Shown in pieces: positions 13,201 through 24,556 of a stretch of DNA of 64,000 nucleotides. This DNA is from Clitoria ternatea (taxonomy: Eukaryota > Streptophyta > Magnoliopsida > Fabales > Fabaceae), in NCBI GenBank assembly GCA_037962975.1, contig CM075676.1:92822001-92886000 (forward strand), in the 5' to 3' direction. Numbering within the stretch: position 1 is the stretch's first letter; the number at the start of each line of letters is the position of its first letter. Both the position numbers and the translations under genes were made by a program. A model generated the notes under the pieces. That model had not been told where the DNA came from and did no database searches. It saw only the letters and a program-made list of their open reading frames with translations.

Positions 13201-14283
13201 TTATTCCAATAATTTATATCCTATCCAATCCTCATATAACATAATTCTCTTTCTCATTCTCATTATCAATTATTTCATTACAAATAATCATGATTCATCA
13301 TTGAAACAATTCAAAATTCATAATTTCATAATTTATATCTCGTTCCTAATCTTTATTTAATTTATGAATACATTTCGTAACATAGTAACTAATTTATTTG
13401 CATAATTAATATTTTATGCTTTTCCTATACGGTAAAACAACATCAATAATGTTTTCATTAATTCATACACCACATACACTCCCCTTACCTCGATTTCAGG
13501 CTTTTAGAACTCTTTTCACGACTCCCAACACGTCAAAAATCTGGAATCAAAGGTTTACAAAGCGGTTTTAGGATTTCAACTTTCAAAACAACAATTTGGT
13601 TTGTTGAAACAGCTTTAAACTTCTTCTTAATGCTTCAAAAGCTTACCCTAACTGATTTCAACCTTAGTTTAGAAACCCCCTTTCATTAATAGTTCCCCAA
13701 CATTCGGTCCATCACCTACAACCAACGAAACAAAAATCCATCAATATTTTTGCTATCCGGGTACTAGGAATCCTTTAACCGGTTTAGAATCTTAAACTTC
13801 AATCGAATCACTCAAGCCTCTAGAAATTATGAAGGAGGAAAAGTTAACTGGAACCTAAAATTAAAGGTACCATGATACTTACCTCGCTTCCACGATTAAA
13901 AAAATGTTATCAATTGTGAGTTTCGGTGAAAGATTAGACTCGATCCAAGCTTGGCAACCCACGACCATGGAAAGGAAAAGCAAGCTTATGTTTCAGTGTG
14001 GTACTCATGTGGAAAAATGAAGAAGGAAAAAGGAAATTGAAATATTTTACTCTTGAGGGCATTTTAGTCTTTTCCAATTCTGTTTTCTTTTCTCTTATTC
14101 CACCGTAAATAATATTTTACCATCAAGGTTTTCTTTAATTTTTAACTCTTCAATTAATTTATCCAATTTAATTATTTGGACTAATCAATTTATTAAAAAT
14201 TCCCAATTAAATAAATTTAATACCTGATAATAATTAATAAATTTAATGATGCACAATTAAATTTTAACATCTGAGATATTACA
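10280..14283 (-). repeat. Non-coding LTR-like repeat region (minus orientation, boundaries uncertain)
   Basis: No coding frame is recognised. Read on the minus strand it opens with TGTAATATCTCAGATG at 14283, an LTR-like start. It then runs through an AT-rich block, a pyrimidine-rich leader-like block (13900-14050), two AGGTAAG-type phrases (near 13880 and 13490) and a long AT-rich tail. A similar order is seen in the plus-oriented repeat 14748-28025. A subregion at 10870-11000 holds four degenerate GACACTACGCGTGAG-like words. The right-hand end (10280-11600) may belong to a different repeat. Confidence 0.4.
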
Positions 14284-14747
14284 TGTGATATACATAATGT
14301 GCATGTGTAGGTCTAGGGATTCTGAGAGTGTTTGAGATGTAGCCTTTAGGTTACTACTGTTTATGGTCGAGAATGTTATAAATGCAAAAAATTCTCCTTG
14401 ATTTTAATTATACCTAGAATAAACTTTAAGAATTAATAAAGGGACGTTATAGAATGGAGAGTGGGTATGGGAGTGATGACATATCGGGGAGGTGTTAGGG
14501 GAGGATTAGTTGTAGAAGGCAGAGTATGTTGGCTGAAGAAAAAAATAAAGAACGTAGGAATAGAGGTTTATAGATGAAGGGTTTTAAAAGAAGGATCTTT
14601 AAAAATTAAATATGTAAAAAATAACAAAATGGTTGGAATAGATACAGAGATAGCGGTAATTACATCAATGTTATCCTTACATATGTGTAACTAGAAAAAC
14701 AAAAAAAGAAAAACATCCCCCTCTTCGTGTGTAATTGAAGTTGTGAG
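14284..14747. other. Spacer between LTR-like repeats
   Basis: AT-rich; nothing recognised. Confidence 0.4.
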
Positions 14748-15089
14748 TGTAACATCCTAATTTTAATTATTGGTTAATTTTATTAACTAGATAGTTAAAT
14801 TGGGAATGTCAAATTAATTAATGGCGGGTACGTTAATTCTTGAAGATTATCTGGGTAAGTTTTGGGTAACCTAAAGTTACAGATTTGTCTCTGAAATTAA
14901 CTAAACGCTCAAAGTTACCAAATTGCTACTTTTATATCTCAATTCACTATCACCTTACACCACTGAATGTCATCACTTCACCAAATTCACTGTCTCGGCC
15001 TCACTCTTTCTCAATTTGCTCTTTTATTTCAAGCTTTCTCAATTTCTCTCATTTCTCTTCCAACTCATCATCATTCCACGCCTTCACTC

Positions 15090-15094
15090 TCTCA
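15090..15094. repeat. Target-site duplication (left), TCTCA
   Basis: Identical to 25082-25086 on the other side of the copia element. Confidence 0.92.
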
Positions 15095-16520
15095 TGTTGT
15101 TCAAGTGGCCTCAATACTCAAGAGGGGGGGTGAATTGAGTTATAAAACTTTTGCTTGGAATACCTTTGAAATTGATTTCTATAACCAAGTTTATGAGATT
15201 ATGCAAGTGAAAGCAAGTAACAATGATATGCAATGCACTACAAGAGGTAAGTATTGCTAAGGCAATTTAGCAAACACTTGGTGTGCAATGTCTAAAGTAT
15301 AGCAAATTAAGCAAGTTCAAGTATGTTCTTCTCAACCAAACAATACCAATCAACAAATATGCAATGTATGGAAGTAAAAGAGTAAGGAAGAGAAGCTTGC
15401 AAACCGATGTAACGAGTTCCACCCAATCCGGTGTACGTCTCGCCTCTAAGCAACCCACTTAGAGGATTTTCCACTATTGTAGACTAGAGATACAACTTTG
15501 AGCAATTGCGGCTTCCTAGTGTCCCACACTCAAGAACCCAATCCTCACAAGTATAAGGGCAACCCACCCAATCTCTCAATCTCACAATATCCCAAAGGTT
15601 GAGTCCACAACCTTTGTAACCACTCAACCTAGAATGAACAACCACTCAACCTAGAGTGAATAACTTGTGTGTTTGGTGTTTGTTTACAATCAATACACTC
15701 TCTCAATAGAGCAAATATACAAATGAAAAGCTCTCCCAAATTCTAATCTCTCAAGATGAGAGGATATACAAGTGAAAGTACAATATGCAAGAAATAGGCT
15801 TACAAAGCACAAAATAGAGCTATGAATTGTTGCTACTTGGTTGTGTGTTTGTGCTTGTCTTCCTCTTCAATTTATAGAGCCAAGATAGCTGTTGAGGAGT
15901 GCCTTAGTCCATCATAGCCGTTGCAGTTAGTGGAAATTTGAAGAATGGTGGAGACATGACCTGGTTTCCCACTTAAATCTGTTTTTCCACTAGTGTAATC
16001 GATTACACCCTCGCGTTGTAATCGATTAGCTTCAAGTCAGAGACATCCTAATCGATTATTTCACTTCCTCTAATCGATTAGCATCTTGCACCTGATGCAT
16101 TTAATTTGTTTTCGCAGCATCCTAATCGATTAGCATGTCTTGCAATCGATTACCTTAAATTCCAGTGGCTTCCTAATCGATTGTTTAGCTTCCATAATCG
16201 ATTAGCCATCGTACCTGATGCACTTAGTTCCATTTTTGATTGTTGTAATCGATTAGTCTCTGGTGTATAATCGATTACCTTAATTCCAGTGGCTTCCTAA
16301 TCGATTGTTCAGCTCCCTAATCGATTAGCTTTCATACCTGATGCAATTTCTTCCAAAACAGAAAGCTCCTAATCGATTAGCATCTATGGCCTAATCGATT
16401 AGCTTCGCTGTTACTTCAATTCTGATTTCATGTCTTTGTTTTTGCATTGTTTTCTTCAAGAGTGCTTGTCATTATCAAAATCTTTGCACATTTTTGGACC
16501 TGTTAACATATTCAAACACA
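15095..16520 (-). repeat. 3' LTR of the copia element
   Basis: 1426 bp, TG...CA on the plus strand. It aligns without gaps to 23656-25081. The four differences I see are near 15108 (G vs A in the right copy), 16271 and 16396 (ATCGAT vs ATTGAT) and 16487 (GCAC vs GTAC). It contains the TAATCGATTA array at 15996-16401 and a TATA box (minus CTATAAAT) at 15870-15877. Confidence 0.95.
15996..16401. promoter_or_regulatory. Array of 14 TAATCGATTA-type palindromes in the 3' LTR
   Basis: Same array as in the 5' LTR, with all 14 sites keeping the ATCGAT centre. First site 15996-16005, last 16392-16401. Confidence 0.85.
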
Positions 16521-17056
16521 TTCTCTCCCTTTTTGATGATGACAACTATGTTCATCTCTTGAGGGTTGTTAGTTTAAATAGACTTATCTTTTTGCAAAAA
16601 CAACTCTGCTACATTATCTCTTTTTCAAATAGCAGATGACCAATTTCAAAAATCAATTCAGCAGCCAATGTCTTATCTCATTTTATCTATTGTCTATTAT
16701 CTCTTATCTATAACTCTCTCCCTATCAAAAGGAATTTAACAAACAGATAACATTTTTCAAATTTTGTTAACAGAGCATCTATTAGTACCAGAGCATATTC
16801 AAAATTGTAGTCAGAGCATGTTATCAATATTATCCATATTTGTATCAGAGCATTATCCAACATATGAACATATATTCTTCTCCCCCTTTGTAATCATCAA
16901 AAATAATTAGAGCAGTGAAGAGAAATAATATAAGTACTGAAATGAGATACTTTTATTGAATTGAAAAGAAAATGGGAAATACAAGAGGTAAAATTATTCA
17001 GAATTCAGAAAATAACAAAAAAGAAACCAACAGCTAAACATAACATAACTAAGAAT
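16521..17056 (-). other. Copia 3' untranslated region with polypurine tract
   Basis: Between the third-ORF stop and the 3' LTR. The polypurine tract AAAAAGGGAGAGAA (minus) abuts the LTR at 16521-16534. The word AGAGCAT recurs four times at about 16767-16915. No gene. Confidence 0.8.
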
Positions 17057-18184
17057 CTAATTATCCGGGTTGAAGAAGCGGATTTCTGCAATTTGGTGAG
17101 CCAGCTCTTCATATCGCTGCTGCATCATCTCAAAATGTTGCTGCTCGGTCATTGAAAACTCTTGGAGGGAGTTTTCAAGTCGATCGAAGCGGCGATCAAG
17201 ATGGGCGTAGAGAGATGCAAATGGGTCAGCTTGTGGTGCAGATGAAGAGGCTGATGGTGCAGCTTGTGGTTGAGGTGGAGGAGGAGGAGGAGCAGGTGCT
17301 TCTTCAGCAGGAGCTTGGAAGGGAATGTTGGCATAAACGCCCTCCATTCGTGAATACCATGCTCCATTTGAGAAAACAAAACCCATTTTGGTGAGGTGAT
17401 GGGTGCCAATGCAAGCTCTAGGGGGCACTTTCTCAGAGAGTTCCCCTGCTAAATCTACTCCACAGAATTTGAAAATTTTGGTGAGGAGGATACCATAAGG
17501 GAGCTTTTGCTGGTCCTTGGCATGGCGCATGTGGAATTTGATCAACTGAACCCAGTTGATCTCTTTGTGGTTCAGCATGGCCCACATTAAGAGGACATCA
17601 TCCTCTTCAACTAGAGCATAGTTCCCACCACGGGGAACAATCATCTTGACCAAGAAGAAGTGGAGCAGGCGGTTGTTCATGGTCAAGTGGCCAACTAGTT
17701 TGTGGTTGCTCTTAGGGCGGTCAGCTTTCCATAAAGATTGGCGAGCAGTAAGAGCATTGAAGCCCCATTCATCCTCAGGTTCGCCTCCATCAAAGTCAGC
17801 ATTGTTGAGAGTCAGTTTAGAAATTTCCGCAAATTGGGCATTTGAGAGTTTGATGGTTGTGTTTTTCACCTTGGATTCAACCATCCCATTGACAAGGCGG
17901 AGGTTGCAGTAGAATACTCTCATAAGCTCAGGATAGTATTCTTCTTCTTTGAGGGATAAGAAGGGGAAAAGGTTGTAGTGGTAGAGACTTTGGGTGAAGG
18001 TGAGGCTTGGGTTGTCAAAGGTGTCGGCAATGGTGTAGTGAGGAGTCATGATTTCCTTTTCAGAAAAGTTCTTCATGAAGTGTTGAAGATCTCTAGGGGA
18101 GGAGAAGAACCTTGAAAAATCAAGGGGGTTATGGGCTTGAGCAGTAGAGGACCTAGCTCTCTTGACATTCCTTGAGGTAGACAT
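17057..18184 (-). CDS. Third ORF of the copia element: 'putative plant transposon protein' domain
   Basis: 375-aa intact ORF downstream of pol in the same orientation. Residues about 60-270 match the pattern of the plant transposon-associated domain PF20167 (VFYCNLRLVNG, the WKADRPKSNHKLVGHL region, and WAMLNHKEINWVQLIKFHM). About 290-320 is Pro/Ala/Ser-rich (APAPPPPPPQP), and the last 45 residues form a likely coiled coil (HLDRRFDRLENSLQEF). I see no signal peptide or membrane segment, so it is not a typical Sire env-like protein. Function is unknown. It is preceded by its own TATA box and a palindrome array. Its undamaged state, while pol carries a nonsense codon, may simply reflect youth. 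Confidence 0.85.
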   Translation of the reverse strand: MSTSRNVKRARSSTAQAHNPLDFSRFFSSPRDLQHFMKNFSEKEIMTPHYTIADTFDNPSLTFTQSLYHYNLFPFLSLKEEEYYPELMRVFYCNLRLVNGMVESKVKNTTIKLSNAQFAEISKLTLNNADFDGGEPEDEWGFNALTARQSLWKADRPKSNHKLVGHLTMNNRLLHFFLVKMIVPRGGNYALVEEDDVLLMWAMLNHKEINWVQLIKFHMRHAKDQQKLPYGILLTKIFKFCGVDLAGELSEKVPPRACIGTHHLTKMGFVFSNGAWYSRMEGVYANIPFQAPAEEAPAPPPPPPQPQAAPSASSSAPQADPFASLYAHLDRRFDRLENSLQEFSMTEQQHFEMMQQRYEELAHQIAEIRFFNPDN

Positions 18185-18290
18185 GGTGGAAAATGCAAAA
18201 AGAAGGAGATGAAGAGAGATGAGTGCTAGAGAGTTTTAGAGAGGTTTGGGAGAAAGGAGGTAGTGTGAGATGAGAAGGTGAATGAGGGGG

Positions 18291-18298
18291 TATTTATA
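18291..18298 (-). promoter_or_regulatory. TATA box upstream of the third ORF (candidate internal promoter)
   Basis: TATAAATA on the minus strand, about 107 nt before the ATG at 18184. The 119-nt spacing to the palindrome array equals the spacing in the LTR. Confidence 0.6.
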
Positions 18299-18417
18299 GT
18301 TGAAAATTAGGTTTAGGAAGGAGGAAAGATAGTTTAGAAAGGAGTGAAGTGAGTTAAGAGAGGGAGAGTTTTGAGTGAGCCTAGGAAATTGGAGTTTTGA
18401 CTCATCAGAACGCGTGA

Positions 18418-18748
18418 TAATCGATTACGATACAGCTGGTAATCGATTAGATCAATGTTTCTGGGGAATTTCAAACGTTTCGAACAGAGAGTAATCAATT
18501 ATAGGCTTAGGGTAATCGATTAGGTTAGAAACAGAAACGTCCTAATCGATTTGGGCAAGGTGGTAATCGATTATGAAGACGAGGAAACGTTTTGAATTTG
18601 AAACAGAAGCTTCGTAATCGATTATGGATCATGGATAATCGATTATCTTAGAAACAGAATGATTGTAATCGATTATGGATGAGTTCTAATCGATTATCTT
18701 AGAAACAGAAGCTTAGTAATCGATTGGGATTAACAATGTAATCGATTA
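18418..18748. promoter_or_regulatory. Second TAATCGATTA array, between pol and the third ORF
   Basis: Twelve TAATCGATTA-type sites (first 18418-18427, last 18739-18748), one of them TAATCAATTA. The spacers differ from those in the LTR array. Part of the array is tandem, with the phrase AGAAACAGAA recurring. The near edge is 119 nt upstream of a TATA box on the minus strand. Confidence 0.85.
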
Positions 18749-18849
18749 TGGAGTCAAAAACTTCAAACATATCAAACAGCAAGGTTCCAAACATGAAATG
18801 TGATATATACCATGCATTATGCCATTCAACAAGGTTCTTATCAAAATAT

Positions 18850-21800
18850 TCAAACACAGTTGGGCATGTCAAGAATGCCTAACTCTCTTCTTATGTGAAT
18901 GAATTGCTCTCTAGCCAAAGGTTTTGTGAAAATATCCGCTAGTTGCCTAGAGGTTTCTACATGTTCAAGTACACAATCCCCTTTTAACACATGATCTCTA
19001 ATAAAGTGATGCCTAATCTCAATGTGTTTGGTTCTAGAGTGCATTACTGGATTCTTGGAGATGTTAATGGCACTTGTATTATCACATTTAATGGGGACTT
19101 TATTCAAGGAAATACCAAAATCAAGAAGTTGTTGTCTCATCCAAAGAATTTGAGCACAACAACTACCAGCTGCTACATATTCTGCCTCAGCTGTTGACAA
19201 AGCAACACTTGCTTGTTTCTTGCTATGCCAAGAAACAAGGGAACTACCAAGCAAATGGCATGTACCACTAGTGCTTTTTCTATCAAGCTTACACCCCGCA
19301 AAGTCGGAATCAGAATATCCTAAAAGATTACATTCAACGCCTTTGGGATACCATAAACCAACATTTTGAGTACCCACAAGATATTTCAAAATTCTTTTTA
19401 CGGCAGTCAAATGTGATTCTTTAGGACATGCTTGATATCTAGCACACATACATACCGCAAACATAATATCAGGTCTACTCGCAGTTAAATATAGTAAGGA
19501 TCCAATCATACCTCGATATTTGGTGATTTCAATGTCCTTACCCTTTTCGTCTTTGTCTAGATAGCAGGATGTGCTCATGGGTGTAGCTATCTCGTTTGCC
19601 TTGTCCATTCTAAACCTTTTAAGTAGTTCCTTACAGTATTTGGTTTGGCTAATGAACGTTCCATCAATGGCTTGTTTTATTTGTAGTCCAAGGAAGAAGG
19701 TGAGTTCTCCCATCAAGGACATTTCAAACTCATTCTGCATAATCTTGGCAAATTCTTGACAAATATTTTCATTAGTAGCACCAAATATTATGTCATCTAC
19801 ATAAATCTGTACCAAGAGGATGTCATTGTGTTTGCGTTTTATAAACAATGTAGTATCAACCTTTCCTCTTTCAAAGTTGTGTTCTAAAAGGAATTTTCTT
19901 AATCTTTCATACCAAGCTCTTGGAGCTTGCTTCAAACCATATAAGGTTTTTCTCAATTTGAAGACATGGTTTGGAAACATATGATTTTCAAAACCGGGAG
20001 GTTGATCTACATAGACTTCTTCTTGAATGTAGCCGTTTAAGAACGCACTTTTGACATCCATTTGATACAGTTTGAAATCCATACAACATGCAAAAGCTAG
20101 CAATAATCTAATGGCTTCTAACCTAGCTACGGGAGCATATGTTTCTTCATAGTCTATTCCTTCTTCTTGGTTGTATCCCTTTGCAACTAGTCTAGCTTTG
20201 TTTCTAGTTATTATATCGTTTTCATCTAGCTTATTTCTAAAAACCCATTTGGTGCCTATTATTAGATGATTATTGGGTCTTGGCACAAGTTCCCAAACTT
20301 CATTTCTTTCAAATTGGTTTAACTCTTCTTGCATGGCCAACATCCAATGTTCATCAATAATGGCTTCATCAATATTTTTGGGTTCTATTTGGGATACAAA
20401 AGCCAAGTGATTGCATGCATTTCTAATGGCGTTTCGAGTACTTACCCCTTTGGTTATTTCTCCAATGATTTTGTCCAAGGGATGATCCTTCAAAGTTACC
20501 CAATCTTGTTGTCTCTCAATTTGTGTTGCACCTTCATCATTGTTGACTTTTTCTTCTTTGTCTTGCAAGTTCATTTCTTGGAAGGTACCTACAAGATCAT
20601 CAACATCTTCCTTTCTCGGAGGGTTATGGCTATTTTCATCAAATTTGACATGAATAGATTCCTCAATGGTATTTGTTTGTTTGTTGAAAATTCTATAAGA
20701 TTTACTTGATTGAGAATATCCTAGGAAGATTGCCTCATCAGATTTTGCATTAAACTTTCCTAGATTATCCTTTCCATTGTTGAGCACAAAACATTTACAT
20801 CCAAAAATATGAAAGTATGCAATGTTGGGTTTTCTACCCTTGTAAAGCTCATAGGGGGTTTTCTTTAAAATAGGCCTTATCAAACATCTATTCATAACAT
20901 AACACGCGGTGTTTACCGCATCGGCCCAAAAATGTTTTACAATATTGTTTTCATTTAGCATGGTTCTAGCAAGCTCCACTAAAGATCTATTCTTTCTTTC
21001 AACTACTCCATTTTGTTGTGGAGTTCTAGGAGCTGAAAAGTTGTGATTAATACCATGTTTTTCGCAAAACTTTTCAAAAGATTGATTTTCAAATTCTCCC
21101 CCATGATCGGTTCTAATGGATGTGATTTTTGAGTTTTGCTCATTTTTGATAATCTTTGCAAGTTTCTTGAATGCATGATATGCTTCATTTTTATGAGCAA
21201 GAAACAATGTCCATGTATATCTTGAATAGTCATCTACTATAACTAGACCATAGTAATTACCTCCAAAGCTTCTGATTTTGGATGGTCCAAATAAGTCCAT
21301 GTGCAAAAGTTATAAAGGCCTTTGAGTAGAAACAATGTTTTTGGATTGAAAAGATGCCTTTACTTGTTTTCCCTTTTGACATGCATCACAAAATCTATTT
21401 TCAAATTTAAGCTTTGGTAGACCAATTACTAAATCTTTAGAAACAAGTTTGTTCAAGTGGTCTACATGTATATGAGTTATTCTTCTATGCCATAGCCATG
21501 TTTCATCCTCTTTTGAAATGAAGCATTGTTCATCATTTGTAGACAAACTATCCATATCAATCATGTAAATATTATCAATTCTTTGGCCTACAAACTTAAT
21601 TTCCTTATTGGTCTTATGCTCAATTATGCAACAATTTGATTCAAATAAAACTCTATATCCTTTGTCACATAATTGACTTATGCTTAGTAAATTATGTTTG
21701 AGGCCTTCAACATACAATACATCACTTATGGATGTGGAAGAGTTCTTACCAATATTTCCAATGCCTAGGATTCTTCCCTTAGTGTTGTCTCCATAGGTGA

Positions 21801-21912
21801 CGCTTCCTTTTCGTTTGGGAGTGAATGATGTAAATTTGGTTATGTCTCCCGTCATATGCTTTGAACACCCGCTATCCAAATACCAATGGGTGTTGCTTGC
21901 CTTGAAGCATAC
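18850..21912 (-). pseudogene. pol: Copia Pol: protease, integrase, reverse transcriptase, RNase H (one nonsense codon)
   Basis: The pol frame opens right after TAG at 21913-21915. Aspartic protease: WYLDSGCSKHMTGD at the start. GAG-pre-integrase region: WLWHRRITHIHVDHL with CxxC at FCDACQKGK. Integrase core: DLFGP, RTDHGGEF and PQQNGVVERKN supply D, D and E. Reverse transcriptase: MDVKSAFLNG and YVDDIIFGA. RNase H: SDSDFAG, STAEAEY and RTKHIEIRHHF. All domains are in the copia order and otherwise open for about 1,020 codons. A single TAA at 21310-21312, before the integrase core (RPL*LLHMDLFGP), interrupts it. There is no in-frame link to gag. Confidence 0.93.
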
Positions 21913-21925
21913 CTACAAAACAAAA

Positions 21926-23599
21926 TCATTTTAGAGAACTAGGTACCCATTTTATATTGGGTCCTTTAAGGTTAGCTTGTGGAGATGTTCCTTTGGGAAC
22001 CCACACCTTTCTTAAGACCTTTGGTCCTAGTTTCCTAACACTACACTTATAAGCACTATGTCCTTTGGTACCACAATGATTGCATTTCATAAAAGGTGAG
22101 GAGGATTTGCTTGGTGGTGCAAAGAAGTTTTTATAGTGCTTCTCCATTTTATAATTACTATGTTTTTGATCATATCCTAAGCCGGTTTTACTAAACATGC
22201 ATTTTTGTTGCCCAAGAAGGATATTCAAATTATCTCTTCCATTAGTGAATTTTTCTAAGGTTTTGTTTAGATCTAGGACTTTATTTTCTAGATCAACACA
22301 TTTCTTAGCAAAATTACAAGGTTTACTAATGGAACATACTTGAGCATTTTTCAATTCTTCTTTTAAACATTCATTCTCTTTGCAAACTTCCATAAGGTGC
22401 ATCTCTAGAGTGTCACTAATTTTCCTAGATGCTTTGAGTTTACTAGAGATTTTTGTGAATTTATCATATAATTCTTCAAATGCTTCTAACAGCTCATTTT
22501 TATCTAAGTCAAGAAGATTTACCTCATTATCTTCTTCTTGATGATTTGCCATTAAGCAAAGATTGGCTTGCTCATCTTCCGAGTCGTCGGAGCTGCTCAC
22601 GTCATTCTCATCCCAAGCAATATAGGCTCTTCTTCTTCTTTGTTTGTCCTTGCCCTTCTTTTTGAGGTTTGGACAATCGGCTTTGAAGTGCCCTTCCTTG
22701 CCACATTCAAAACAGTTGGGTGAGGGAGAGTTTTCTTTAGTGATAGGTTTCTTACCTGAGTTTTTGAAGCTTCTTTGAAAGCGTTTGCCTTTCATGAATT
22801 TCCCGAAGCGTTTCACAAATAGTCCAAATTCTTCTTCTTCATCAAGTTCACTTCCGGATTCTTCTTCTTCATTTGTGGAAGTAGCCTTGAGAACAAGACC
22901 CTTTTTCTTGGAAGATTTTTCTTCCTCTTCCGCCATCTTTAATTCTTTCAGCTCTTGTTCTTGTTCCTGTAACTTACCAAATAGAGTGGCGAGAGACATT
23001 TCGTTTATGCTAGGAGATTGTTTGATGGCGGTAACTAGCGGTTGCCATTCTCTGTTAAGACTTTTCAACACTTTATGAATGAGTTCTTTGTTAGTGTAAG
23101 TCTTTCCAAGTGTAATGAGTTGATTAATGATGAGAGTAAATCTTTTTTGCATATCAACAATCGATTCATGAGAGTTTAATCTAAAGCATTCATATTGACT
23201 AGTAAGAGTACTAATCTTTGAGTCCTTTACATCATTAGTGCCTTCATGGGTTACTTGAAGAGTATCCCACATTTCTTTAGCAGTTTGGCATGTCATTATC
23301 CTAAAAAATTCATCTTGACCTAAAGACATAGTAATAAGATTTTTGGCCTTGTAGCCATATTGGACTTTCTTTTCTTCCTCGCTTGTCCATTCATCTATAG
23401 GTTTTTCAACATTCTTGCTATCTATAATATGCATCGGTATATAAGGACCATTTTCAATGGTATTCCAAATTCTCAAGTCAATTGATTGAATGAAGATTTT
23501 CATTCTTTCTTTCCAAAACGCATACCCTTCCCCATTGAAAGCGGGAGGTCTATTTATCGCACCACCCTCGGGAAAAACATTTTGAGAACTTGAGGCCAT
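21926..23599 (-). CDS. gag: Copia Gag (UBN2-type) with two zinc knuckles
   Basis: 557-aa capsid/nucleocapsid protein that packages the element RNA. The N-terminal half has the plant copia Gag pattern (PPAFNGEGYAFWKERM near residue 18, then a helical UBN2-type domain to about 210). An acidic Glu/Ser stretch follows at about 215-260. CCHC zinc knuckles are CFECGKEGHFKADC at about 297 and CNHCGTKGHSAYKC at about 505, with a coiled-coil-like region between. It starts 43 nt after the PBS. The stop codon TGA (21926-21928) lies just before pol, which is in another frame. Confidence 0.95.
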   Translation of the reverse strand: MASSSQNVFPEGGAINRPPAFNGEGYAFWKERMKIFIQSIDLRIWNTIENGPYIPMHIIDSKNVEKPIDEWTSEEEKKVQYGYKAKNLITMSLGQDEFFRIMTCQTAKEMWDTLQVTHEGTNDVKDSKISTLTSQYECFRLNSHESIVDMQKRFTLIINQLITLGKTYTNKELIHKVLKSLNREWQPLVTAIKQSPSINEMSLATLFGKLQEQEQELKELKMAEEEEKSSKKKGLVLKATSTNEEEESGSELDEEEEFGLFVKRFGKFMKGKRFQRSFKNSGKKPITKENSPSPNCFECGKEGHFKADCPNLKKKGKDKQRRRRAYIAWDENDVSSSDDSEDEQANLCLMANHQEEDNEVNLLDLDKNELLEAFEELYDKFTKISSKLKASRKISDTLEMHLMEVCKENECLKEELKNAQVCSISKPCNFAKKCVDLENKVLDLNKTLEKFTNGRDNLNILLGQQKCMFSKTGLGYDQKHSNYKMEKHYKNFFAPPSKSSSPFMKCNHCGTKGHSAYKCSVRKLGPKVLRKVWVPKGTSPQANLKGPNIKWVPSSLK

Positions 23600-23641
23600 T
23601 TAATCTCTTGAAGCTGTTAAGCTTGATCTACCAAGAGTCAA

Positions 23642-23653
23642 GCTCTGATACCA
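23642..23653 (-). other. Primer-binding site, initiator Met tRNA
   Basis: Minus-strand TGGTATCAGAGC, two bases after the LTR end. It complements the 3' end of plant initiator tRNA-Met, the usual copia primer. Confidence 0.93.
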
Positions 23654-24430
23654 CTTGTTGTTCAAGTAGCCTCAATACTCAAGAGGGGGGGTGAATTGAG
23701 TTATAAAACTTTTGCTTGGAATACCTTTGAAATTGATTTCTATAACCAAGTTTATGAGATTATGCAAGTGAAAGCAAGTAACAATGATATGCAATGCACT
23801 ACAAGAGGTAAGTATTGCTAAGGCAATTTAGCAAACACTTGGTGTGCAATGTCTAAAGTATAGCAAATTAAGCAAGTTCAAGTATGTTCTTCTCAACCAA
23901 ACAATACCAATCAACAAATATGCAATGTATGGAAGTAAAAGAGTAAGGAAGAGAAGCTTGCAAACCGATGTAACGAGTTCCACCCAATCCGGTGTACGTC
24001 TCGCCTCTAAGCAACCCACTTAGAGGATTTTCCACTATTGTAGACTAGAGATACAACTTTGAGCAATTGCGGCTTCCTAGTGTCCCACACTCAAGAACCC
24101 AATCCTCACAAGTATAAGGGCAACCCACCCAATCTCTCAATCTCACAATATCCCAAAGGTTGAGTCCACAACCTTTGTAACCACTCAACCTAGAATGAAC
24201 AACCACTCAACCTAGAGTGAATAACTTGTGTGTTTGGTGTTTGTTTACAATCAATACACTCTCTCAATAGAGCAAATATACAAATGAAAAGCTCTCCCAA
24301 ATTCTAATCTCTCAAGATGAGAGGATATACAAGTGAAAGTACAATATGCAAGAAATAGGCTTACAAAGCACAAAATAGAGCTATGAATTGTTGCTACTTG
24401 GTTGTGTGTTTGTGCTTGTCTTCCTCTTCA

Positions 24431-24438
24431 ATTTATAG
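24431..24438 (-). promoter_or_regulatory. TATA box of the copia 5' LTR
   Basis: CTATAAAT on the minus strand, 119 nt downstream of the palindrome array edge. It is the best TATA candidate in the LTR. Confidence 0.75.
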
Positions 24439-24556
24439 AGCCAAGATAGCTGTTGAGGAGTGCCTTAGTCCATCATAGCCGTTGCAGTTAGTGGAAATTT
24501 GAAGAATGGTGGAGACATGACCTGGTTTCCCACTTAAATCTGTTTTTCCACTAGTG

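Noticed and set aside
15267..15458. 63-codon minus-strand frame found identically at 23828-24019
   Set aside because: Duplicated because it lies in the two LTRs; no domain and no promoter logic in that place.
15996..16401. CRISPR-like array because of regularly repeated short words
   Set aside because: The repeats are 10-bp palindromes at irregular spacing inside plant LTRs; a CRISPR is not expected in a plant nuclear genome.
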